Part shown: one piece after another, positions 1 to 6,390 of the stretch | How the letters are laid out: every line of letters begins with the position of its first letter | Numbering within the stretch: position 1 is the first letter of the stretch | From: Acidobacteriota bacterium | Lineage (GTDB): Bacteria > Acidobacteriota > Vicinamibacteria > Vicinamibacterales > UBA8438 | Length of the DNA: 43,663 bases | NCBI GenBank assembly: GCA_011523845.1 | Contig: WTFV01000209.1 | Coordinates: 1-43,663, forward strand | Direction: 5' to 3' | Program-made: the position numbers and the translations under genes | Notes under the pieces: model-generated | Databases searched by the model: none | What the model was told of the DNA's origin: nothing | The model's input: only the letters and a program-made list of their open reading frames with translations

Positions 1-34
1 CGGAGAAACGCCTGTAAAGTGGGCAGAAAATCGT

Positions 35-1024
35 CTATGCAAAAGAGCCACACCCGATCTTGTTCCACTTGCTGGTGCCCGGTGGAAAATGACTCACCTC
101 GATGGTCAGGCCCGTCTCGTCGGCCAACTGCTGAAGCTCATGCTTCCAGGCGCGCAACCGATACCCGTTGCTCCCGCCCGCATCGGCCGTGATGAACAGG
201 GTCGTGGCCTCGGGGTAGGCGCCGCAACCCATCTGATGCCACCAGTGCCGAATCGACGCCACCGCAAATGCCGGTGTGTCGTGGTCCCAGCCCACGCTCA
301 CCCAGGCCTCGTTGCGCGCCATGTCGTAGACGCCGTACGGAATCGCCTTGCCCTCGGCGTCGGTCGGGAAATCATGCACCAGCACCGCCGGCGGCGTGCC
401 CTTCGGCTGCCATTCCCGCCCGCCGTTCTTGAAGTTCCCGACCAGCTCTTTCTTCTTCGTGTCGACCGAGATCACCGGCTCGCCGGCACTCAGATGCTTG
501 TCCGCGGTCTGGTTGATGTGCTCGAACTGCGCGTTGCGGTCCGGATGCGTGGCGCCTTCCTGTCGTTTGCGCGGCGATTGCAGCCGGTAGCCCAGGCGGT
601 GCAGCAGCCGGCCCACAGTGGTCGAACTCACCCGCCACCCCTGCTCGGTCAGCGCCGCCGCCAGCTTTGCGCGACTCTTGCACGTCCAGCGCAACGGCGA
701 GGTCGGGTCTCCCCGCGTCAGCGGATCCACCAAGGCTTCGAGCGCGGCCTGGATGCCGGGTTGATCCTGCTGGATGCGAGGACGTCCGGCGCCCGGGCGT
801 CGGATGCGGTCCGTCGGCGCCTCGCCCCGAGCAATTTCCCGACGCCCCTTGCGTATCGTCTCCCGCGCCAGACCCGTCGCCGACGAGACCAGCGCGTCGC
901 CGCCATAGCCGATGGCCACCGACTCGGCCGCCGCCCAGCGGCGGCGACTGCGCTCGTCCAGCACGGGTGCCACCGCGGCGTACTTCTCAACAATGGTTGC
1001 TTCCAGCTCGATGTCGCGCTTCAC
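35..1024 (-). pseudogene. ISAzo13-family transposase, truncated
   Basis: Reads from a GTG at 1024 for 329 residues. The N-terminal part (KYAAVAPVLDERSRRRWAAA) and the catalytic-core stretches ISVDTKKKE and ITADAGGSNGYR match the ISAzo13 DDE transposase family as I know it; they carry the first two catalytic aspartates. The conserved block KWNKIEHRLF is broken after KWNKI: the frame runs into GCGSFA and stops. The expected third catalytic residue (Glu of KIEH) and the C-terminal part of the enzyme are therefore missing. The copy should be inactive. I could not define terminal inverted repeats or target-site duplications; the left 34 bases carry nothing recognisable. Confidence 0.8.
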
Positions 1025-1170
1025 GCGGGCAGTATGGCCGGAACCCCAGAAGATAGCAAGTTAATTTAGCGCAGTATCCGAACAGAGGCGGCGGCGAGGA
1101 GACCAAGAGTGCTGAACGCCGCACCAGGGGGAATCGACCGTGGGACGCCCGCCGCCGCCGCACCAGCGAA

Positions 1171-1199
1171 CCAACCCCGCACACGCGGGGATGGTTGAG
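1171..1199 (+). repeat. Solitary CRISPR-repeat-like element
   Basis: Bases 1175-1194 (CCCCGCACACGCGGGGATGG) are identical to the central 20 bases of the repeats in the array at 2773-3228, but the flanks differ. Here the outer bases AACCA (1169-1173) and TGGTT (1192-1196) extend the palindrome beyond the CCCCGC/GCGGGG stem, which the array repeats do not do. No neighbouring copy lies 61 bases away on either side. It ends two bases before the stop of the AlkD-like gene. It is either a relic of a larger array or a hairpin reused at the 3' end of a gene. Confidence 0.7.
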
Positions 1200-1201
1200 C
1201 A

Positions 1202-1903
1202 TCAGCGCCGCCGGCGCTCCACGTGCTTCAGTGCTTCGCGCCGGCTGAGGCCGGAGAGGTCGCTGTGCGTGGCGATGAACTCCATCACCCAGTCGGGATC
1301 GGCCTTCGAGAACTCACGCAGCGCCCAGCCGATGCCCTTGCGCAGGAACAAATCCCGCTCGCCGATGGAGGGCTCGATGACGTCGGCCAGCAGCTTCCTG
1401 TCCGTCGCCTGCTTGCTGCGCAGTTGCGCGAGGATCGCGGTGCGACGCTTCCACACGTTGTGGGACCGCGCCCAGCCGCGCAGCAGCGTCTTCGTCGGCT
1501 GCGGGTGGGCGGCCAGCATCGCGCCCATGGCATGGCCGGCGATCGCGTCGACGTAGTCCCACCAGGCGCCGGTGACGACGAGCTCCTCGATCAGCGGAAC
1601 GCGCCGCGGTTCGAGCCAGTGCGAGCAGGGCGGCAGGGTCAGGAGCTCGATCGCCGCGTAGCGCTCCTCGCGAAACGCGGCCTGGCGCCACAGCCAGAGG
1701 ATGGCCACCTCCCACGCGTCGGCGTCGGGCAACGGATGAGCCCTGAACGCCGCCGCCACGATCCGTCGGCATTGCGGGACGGCCACGCCGAGGAACGGCA
1801 TCTGGGACTGCATGTACGCCTGCTGTCGCGGCGCTCTGTCGGGGTCGGCGACGGCGCGCAACGCGGCGCCGATGGCGTTTCGGATGTCCGTTTCGGCCGG
1901 CAT
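1202..1903 (-). CDS. DNA alkylation repair protein (AlkD-like)
   Basis: 233 residues from the ATG at 1903; a longer in-frame extension to 1978 has no family similarity that I can see. The whole protein is made of short helical repeats of the AlkD/HEAT type, with typical stretches AAFRAHPLPDADAWEVAILW, VDAIAGHAMGAML, HNVWKRRTAIL and LRKGIGWALREFSKADPDWV. Members of this family (PF08713) are monofunctional glycosylases that remove N3- and N7-alkylated purines, using a helical-repeat cradle and no base flipping. The length is normal for the family. The gene lies downstream of the cupin gene on the same strand, with 214 bases between them. Confidence 0.85.
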   Translation of the reverse strand: MPAETDIRNAIGAALRAVADPDRAPRQQAYMQSQMPFLGVAVPQCRRIVAAAFRAHPLPDADAWEVAILWLWRQAAFREERYAAIELLTLPPCSHWLEPRRVPLIEELVVTGAWWDYVDAIAGHAMGAMLAAHPQPTKTLLRGWARSHNVWKRRTAILAQLRSKQATDRKLLADVIEPSIGERDLFLRKGIGWALREFSKADPDWVMEFIATHSDLSGLSRREALKHVERRRR

Positions 1904-2117
1904 GAGCGAGTCCGTCAATTGTGACGCGATCGCATGCTGGAGTGCTAGAGCAGCCTGACGGCAGCACTCGCCCGACAACGAGGCAGACGAGCCGGCGCAC
2001 GGCGTCGTGCGCCCTCGGAGACGTCCAGCTTCACCAGGCTGCTCGTCCCGGATACGTGGTCACCGCAAGTCGCCGGCTGCAAGTGCGCACGAGGATTGCG
2101 GACCCCGGGGACGGCGG

Positions 2118-2648
2118 TCACTCGAACACGTTGATCAGCGCATACGTGATCGAGCCGCCCTCGGGTACGACCACCTGGTGCCACGATCGGGCGGGCACGT
2201 GGAGGAGGTCCCCCTCGGTGACGTCGAACGCCGTTGCGCCTTCGAGTTGCGGCCGCTGCCCCTCGGGAGGCTGTCCCGCGATCCAGTTCACCCGCTCGCC
2301 GCCGATCAGCACGGTGCCGGCGCCCTTCAGGACGACGTAGAGGTCCCACTTCGTGGTGTGGATCTCGGGCTGCGTGTAGCCGGCGCGGTGGATGATCTGC
2401 ACGCTGTGCGGCCGGTGGTCGGCGCGGGGCAGTGCGGTCTCGACCGCGAACGGCGTGCCCCAGATGCCCTCACCGTTGCGGAGCGTCTCGTCGAGCTCGC
2501 CCTGAAAGCCGGCGACCGCCTCGGCGTCCCAGTGGTGATACTCCTCGGGGCGCGGCTCGTTCGGGACGTCCGCGAAAGGATCCTGCGCCGCCGCGGTCAC
2601 GGGCAGCGCCAGGGACACCAGCGCGATGAGAAAGCGTGTGCGTCGCAT
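2118..2648 (-). CDS. Secreted cupin-domain protein
   Basis: 176 residues. Residues 1-21 form a signal peptide (MRRTRF, hydrophobic core LIALVSLALP, then AAAQ). The rest is a single cupin barrel: the first motif is seen around EIHTTKWDLYVVLKGAGTVL and the second around GDLLHVPARSWHQVVVPEG, which supply His residues able to bind a metal. The substrate is unknown. The protein should act in the periplasm or outside the cell. A Shine-Dalgarno-like ggaggt lies just upstream of the ATG on the minus strand. The CRISPR array begins about 60-120 bases upstream of the start codon. Confidence 0.8.
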   Translation of the reverse strand: MRRTRFLIALVSLALPVTAAAQDPFADVPNEPRPEEYHHWDAEAVAGFQGELDETLRNGEGIWGTPFAVETALPRADHRPHSVQIIHRAGYTQPEIHTTKWDLYVVLKGAGTVLIGGERVNWIAGQPPEGQRPQLEGATAFDVTEGDLLHVPARSWHQVVVPEGGSITYALINVFE

Positions 2649-2711
2649 GGGTTACCTCCGCAATGAGAGCGATGGTCCGATGGGATCGTAGCCGGATGCA
2701 TGCGCCTGCGG

Positions 2712-2740
2712 TGACGACGGTCTCTGCCGGGGGTGGACCC
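2712..2740 (+). repeat. Degenerate CRISPR repeat flanking the array
   Basis: The last 13 bases (2728-2740, CGGGGGTGGACCC) match the array repeat at 12 of 13 positions, while the first 16 are degraded. The distance to the first good repeat is exactly 32 bases (2741-2772), the same as every spacer. The exact register argues for a decayed terminal repeat and an eighth spacer-like unit. It sits on the side where a type I-E leader is expected if the array is read on the + strand. Confidence 0.6.
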
Positions 2741-2772
2741 GCGCGTTCGATGCCCAGGAAGGATACCCTGCG

Positions 2773-3228
2773 GGTTTCCCCGCACACGCGGGGATGGACC
2801 CTTCGGCGACGCGCTGCACCTGGTGGCGACTGGGGCTTCCCCGCACACGCGGGGATGGACCCGTGGCAATACCAGTATCAGCATCGACGCTCACGGCTTC
2901 CCCGCACACGCGGGGATGGACCCGTGGGTCACCACGGGGCCGACGCGATCGTGGAGGCTTCCCCGCACACGCGGGGATGGACCCCACTGCTTGCCGGCTT
3001 CGAGCGGGCTGAAGCCGGCTTCCCCGCACACGCGGGGATGGACCCTCGGTATCGATCCCCACATCGTGGGGCTCGTGGGCTTCCCCGCACACGCGGGGAT
3101 GGACCCGGCTGCGGCGGATCCGGGATGGGCGAGGGAGGGGCTTCCCCGCACACGCGGGGATGGACCCAAGACGACCGGGGTCGTTTCCGAGAAGGTGTTG
3201 GCTTCCCCGCACACGCGGGGATGGACCC
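2773..3228 (+). CRISPR. Type I-E-like CRISPR array, 8 repeats and 7 spacers
   Basis: Eight 29-base repeats start at 2773, 2834, 2895, 2956, 3017, 3078, 3139 and 3200, a strict 61-base period with seven 32-base spacers. Seven repeats are identical; the first has T for C at its third base. The repeat has a CCCCGC/GCGGGG stem around ACAC and ends in ATGGACCC, the expected 8-nt crRNA handle. Repeat length, spacer length and the TTCCCCGC...GCGGGGAT layout match type I-E repeats, which sets the reading direction as +. No cas gene is recognisable anywhere in the window, so processing and interference proteins must come from elsewhere, or the array is an orphan. No AT-rich leader is obvious on either side. 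Confidence 0.97.
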
Positions 3229-3229
3229 G

Positions 3230-3659
3230 CATGCCGCCCGTCCGGACACGGCGAGCTGACCCTCGTCGACCAAGCGCTTGAGGGCGCGCCAGATAGTTGG
3301 CCCACTCGATGTCGGCGCGACGGCGCGCTTGATCTCCTCCCTGCCCGCGCCACGCGCTACCGTGTCTCGGGCGCGGCCGTGGTACGCGCGCACCTGCGAA
3401 TGCCGTACTACCAACGGCGGCTGGCGACCTACAGCCGGGAGTTCATCGATCGCTACGTCCCGGGCAGGACGTTCTACCTCCGGGAGAACGACCGGCGACG
3501 GCTGCATGACACCGGACGGCCCGCGCCGCCCCTATTCCGGAGGCGGACCGCCAGGGGGTCGTCGACTACGTCGGGAAAGAGTTCCGCGGCCTCCACGAAG
3601 GCAACGCCATCCGTTACCGATTACGGCCCGAGGATCTGGCCGGTCTGTCCGCCTCCTGA
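3230..3659. pseudogene. Rearranged winged-helix (possibly Fic-family) gene relic
   Basis: Three pieces appear to belong to one protein. On the minus strand (about 3345 down to 3235) lies a winged-helix stretch, REEIKRAVAPTSSG followed by WRALKRLVDEGQLAVSGR. On the plus strand it seems to continue from 3346 with RATRYRVSG, then YSREFIDRYVPGRTFYL and RRRLHDTGRPAPP. After a frameshift near 3525-3540 follows DYVGKEFRGLHEGN and YRLRPEDLAGLSAS, with a stop at 3657-3659. The order suggests inversion of about 110 bases at the 5' end next to the CRISPR array, plus a frameshift. The YSREF...FYL and LHEGN...RLRP stretches recall the ends of some Fic proteins, but no FIC core is present. That family link is uncertain. 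I see no gene in 3660-3811. Confidence 0.45.
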
Positions 3660-3811
3660 GCGACGCCGCCGTCCCCGCTCGCCGGTCGTCCAGTGCGTGT
3701 TGGAGCAGATCGAGCCCCTGGTCCGCGGCGATCAGGCATACGCGGCGGCCGTCCGCTCAGCCGTAGCGAGGTGCATGATCGGACTCCAGATAGATGCCAC
3801 CAGGGCAACTC

Positions 3812-4810
3812 CTACGGCCGCAACTCCCGGCCCAGCCGCTCCATTCTCCGCGCCCCGGCCAGGATGCCGTACAGCCCGTAGTTCCCCTCGTGGCAGGCGT
3901 ACTCGAAGAGCGTGCCGTCGAGGCGCCGGAACGGCATCATCACCGTGTAGGGGGCGGTGTAGACGGTCGGGTCGGTCACCGTGTACTCGTAGGCCACCGT
4001 ATCGGGATCGATGCGCGTCAGGCGCTCGATCAGGTGCATGCTGGTCGAGCTCAGGCTGCTGCTCCCGCCGGCGAACCGGGTGGTCTCGATGACCAGCGTC
4101 TCCCCTTCCCAGCGGGCGCGGGAGACGCCGCTGCGCTGCGGGAAGGGCGGCTTCGCCGTGTCGTCGTCGATCGGGATGATCCGCGCGTTGTGCACCATCT
4201 CGTTCAGGATCGCCACGTAGCCGGGCGCCTGGAAGATCATCACGTTGTTGTTGTAGGTGCCCGACGTCATCGGCGGGCCGGCGTTGAAGCCCATGATGCA
4301 GCGGTCGAACATGCTGCGGTTCTCGTAGGAATCGTACATGTGCTCGCGCCGGTTCGCCGCCCGCTCGCGGCCGCGCGCAATGGCCTCCTCCGTGCGGGGC
4401 GGCCGCCGCCCGTCGGGCGGATCGACGATCAGCGAGGTCCGCTTGTCGGAGGTCAGCTCTATGCCCCGTTCGTACCAGAACTCGTTGTACGACAGGACGC
4501 CGCCCTCGGACCGCGGCCGGTAGAAGAGCGCGCCCTTCTCCGGATCGAAGAGGTCGCGGTTGCGCCGGATGCGCTCCGACGCCTCGAACTGCGCCGCCTC
4601 CTCCAGTCCCAGCCGTTCCACGCCCTCGAACTGCCGGGGCCGTTCCAGCGGGGTCAGCGTGCGGAAGGTGAAGATGCCGGAGACGTCCGGCTGTCCGTCC
4701 GGTGTGCGCATCGGCATCGTCCGGTCGCCCGTCTGGGCCAGTGCGGCCGGCGCAGCGAGCGCGAGCAGGAGGATCAGGGTGCAGAGGGCGGTGAAGGCGC
4801 TTCTCGTCAT
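3812..4810 (-). CDS. Secreted protein of unknown function
   Basis: 332 residues from the ATG at 4810, chosen because it opens directly onto a signal peptide (MTRSAFTALCTLILLLALAA, cleavage near LAQT). A start 12 codons upstream (4846) is possible. The mature part contains stretches such as GIFTFRTLTPLERP, RSMFDRCIMGFNAGPP, YNNNVMIFQAPGYV and FEYACHEGNYGL. I recognise this combination as typical of a family of uncharacterised secreted proteins common in Acidobacteriota, but know of no function. It stands alone, with 101 bases to the RES gene on the same strand. Confidence 0.75.
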   Translation of the reverse strand: MTRSAFTALCTLILLLALAAPAALAQTGDRTMPMRTPDGQPDVSGIFTFRTLTPLERPRQFEGVERLGLEEAAQFEASERIRRNRDLFDPEKGALFYRPRSEGGVLSYNEFWYERGIELTSDKRTSLIVDPPDGRRPPRTEEAIARGRERAANRREHMYDSYENRSMFDRCIMGFNAGPPMTSGTYNNNVMIFQAPGYVAILNEMVHNARIIPIDDDTAKPPFPQRSGVSRARWEGETLVIETTRFAGGSSSLSSTSMHLIERLTRIDPDTVAYEYTVTDPTVYTAPYTVMMPFRRLDGTLFEYACHEGNYGLYGILAGARRMERLGRELRP

Positions 4811-4911
4811 CGTCGGTCTCGTTTTGCGTGTGTCTCGTTGTCGCAACAGCTTATATCATCCCTGATGTTTCTCATCGACCTGCCTCTTCCGCGTGCCTGA
4901 AGTGCCGGCGG

Positions 4912-5343
4912 TCACTCCACCGCCAGCCTGCGATCGAAGACGAAGGGCCTGATCGTGCCCGGGACCACCTGGCCGAAGTCCCGGTGCGCCGGGTTGATCA
5001 CGACGTTGCGTTCGCGCGGGTTCACTGCGCTCGGCGCCATGATCGCGAGGTGCGACCGGAGCAGCGCGGCGCCTGCCTGCCGCGCATCGGCGACGGGTGC
5101 GGGCGCCGTGGTGATGGATCCATCGGGCACGTCGAGGTCCAGGATCCGGTAGCTCGGGAACGTGGACGGACGAGCCAGATTGACGAGGACTTCCAGGGCC
5201 GCCAGCGACGAGTTCTCGCTGCAGTAGACGGCGGGCATCCCCTTGGGATTCCACCGCCCCCCGTACCTGGCGGCGCCGTCGCCGCTCAACATGTCCCGCA
5301 CGCTCCCGGCGTGGGCGGACCTGGCGATGCGCCACACTCTCAC
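4912..5343 (-). CDS. RES-domain toxin
   Basis: 143 residues from a GTG at 5343 that overlaps the stop of the upstream antitoxin by 4 bases (GTGA). The protein opens VRVWRIARSAHAG, then has ARYGGRWNPKGMPAVYCSEN and SSLAALEVLVNL, which are the core of the RES fold (PF08808), with the conserved Arg, Tyr, Ser and Glu residues in place. RES proteins of RES-Xre modules are ADP-ribosyltransferase-like enzymes that deplete NAD+ and stop growth. The length is normal. It is co-translated with its antitoxin, so antitoxin is made first. Confidence 0.88.
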   Translation of the reverse strand: MRVWRIARSAHAGSVRDMLSGDGAARYGGRWNPKGMPAVYCSENSSLAALEVLVNLARPSTFPSYRILDLDVPDGSITTAPAPVADARQAGAALLRSHLAIMAPSAVNPRERNVVINPAHRDFGQVVPGTIRPFVFDRRLAVE

Positions 5344-5759
5344 GTGGGTATTCCGTGCTCCAGGCGGCCGATCAGGTCGATGACGTCTCCGGCGCCGGTG
5401 GCGGTGTCCGCACGTCCCAGCGGCGTCTCGCCGGCAAGCGCGGGATTGGGGTGTTTGAGCCACTCGAGCGCGTGCTTCCGATTGCCGTCGAAGTACGACA
5501 GCGCCATGTCGAACACTCTGGCCACCGTCGCCGCCCGGTCTCCCTCGTCCCGGCGCAGGACGCCGCGAAGCCTGCGGCGGACCAGGGTCTGGCGCGGAAT
5601 GCCGACCACGCTCGCCAGTTCCGCGTCGGTCACGTCCAGGGTGTCCTTCAGGTGATCCAGAAAGCTGGCGGGAAGCCCGGCGCGGATCTCGGCCAGTGTG
5701 GGTGGGTGGACTACAGGTCCGGGTATCGCTGCCATGCCCGTGGCGCCAGGCGCCTGCAT
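5340..5759 (-). CDS. Xre/MbcA/ParS antitoxin of a RES-Xre pair
   Basis: 139 residues from the ATG at 5759; an internal ATG at 5735 is an alternative. The N-terminal half holds a helix-turn-helix (LDVTDAELASVVGIPRQTL followed by an Arg-rich turn). The C-terminal half is the toxin-binding domain (DUF2384), with RVFDMALSYFDGNRKHALEW, then LKHPNPALAGETPL and the tail DVIDLIGRLEHGIPT. The gene comes first in the operon, and its stop overlaps the toxin start. Antitoxins of this type repress their own promoter. The perfect palindrome at 5769-5780, ten bases upstream, is the likely operator. Confidence 0.9.
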   Translation of the reverse strand: MQAPGATGMAAIPGPVVHPPTLAEIRAGLPASFLDHLKDTLDVTDAELASVVGIPRQTLVRRRLRGVLRRDEGDRAATVARVFDMALSYFDGNRKHALEWLKHPNPALAGETPLGRADTATGAGDVIDLIGRLEHGIPT

Positions 5760-5768
5760 TCAAAAGAG

Positions 5769-5780
5769 ACACTATAGTGT
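5769..5780. promoter_or_regulatory. Palindrome in the RES-Xre promoter
   Basis: ACACTATAGTGT is a perfect 12-base palindrome 10 bases upstream of the antitoxin start. It contains TATAGT on both strands, a good -10 hexamer for the antitoxin transcript, which would then be almost leaderless. An Xre operator overlapping the -10 box is inferred. No convincing -35 box was found at 16-18 bases. Confidence 0.5.
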
Positions 5781-5797
5781 ACCATACGGGCAACCGT

Positions 5798-5910
5798 CGC
5801 CAGGTGATGCAACGTGCACCGGGTGGTGCCAGTTCTCATGCCCGTCAACGAGATCCGCCACGCGGGCCACGCGGGCGCCAGGTGATGCAACGTGCGCCAG
5901 GTGGCGCCAG
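5798..5910 (+). repeat. Duplicated 35-base hairpin element
   Basis: Two copies, 5798-5832 and 5876-5910, start with the same 20 bases (CGCCAGGTGATGCAACGTGC) and differ mainly inside a small stem-loop: GCACC-GGGT-GGTGC in the first and GCGCC-AGGT-GGCGC in the second. The changes pair with each other, so the stem is kept. The copies are 78 bases apart and fill the space between the RES-Xre promoter and the VOC gene. Their role is unknown. Confidence 0.7.
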
Positions 5911-5920
5911 AGGACAGCGG

Positions 5921-6361
5921 GTGGAACCGATCATCGACCATATCGAGATCACCGTGCAGGACATGCGCGTCGCGGCGCCGTTCTACGACAAGCTGCTGCC
6001 GCTCCTCGGCTTCGATCTCAAGAACCGGAACAGCGCCGTGCTGGAGGAGCGCGAGCTGCACGTCGTCGAATACCTGCATCCGCGGCTGGGCTTCGCCATC
6101 AACTCGCCGCGAAGCGCGTTTCGGGGCGATGCCGTCAATCGCCGCAGGCCCGGCGCGCTGCATCACCTCGCGTTCCGGGCGGCTTCCCGCGCCGAGGTCG
6201 ATCGGCTGCATCTCGAGTTGACGAAGATCGGCGCTACGATCGTGAGCCCGCCGCGGGAGTACCCGGAGTACGTGCCGCCGGGCTACTATGCGCTCTTCTT
6301 CAAGGACCTCGAGGGCATCAAGTACGAGATCGTCCACACGCCGGCGCAGTCGGGACCCTGA
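5921..6361 (+). CDS. VOC (glyoxalase/bleomycin-resistance) family protein
   Basis: 146 residues from a GTG at 5921 with AGGA ten bases upstream. The protein starts VEPIIDHIEITVQDM, then FYDKLLPLLGFDL, the first beta-alpha-beta unit of a vicinal-oxygen-chelate fold. The second unit contains GALHHLAFRAASRAEVDRLH, and the end (YYALFFKDLEGIKYEIVH) carries the usual metal-ligand Glu near the C terminus. Candidate metal ligands are His7, His near HHLAF and that Glu. It is a single-domain protein of usual length. The substrate cannot be told from sequence. The next gene starts 29 bases downstream on the same strand and is probably co-transcribed. Confidence 0.82.
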   Translation: MEPIIDHIEITVQDMRVAAPFYDKLLPLLGFDLKNRNSAVLEERELHVVEYLHPRLGFAINSPRSAFRGDAVNRRRPGALHHLAFRAASRAEVDRLHLELTKIGATIVSPPREYPEYVPPGYYALFFKDLEGIKYEIVHTPAQSGP

Positions 6362-6390
6362 GGCGGGCAGTCGAAGGACGGGAGGAGTAC

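Noticed and set aside
2636..3281. Open frames over the CRISPR array coding for repeats like PRTRGDGP or RVHPRVCGEA
   Set aside because: They are translations of the 61-base repeat-spacer units in several frames on both strands and have no other support.
3693..3811. Possible extra coding piece (LEQIEPLVRGDQAYAAAVRS)
   Set aside because: Open in one frame but without start, ribosome-binding site or family I can name.
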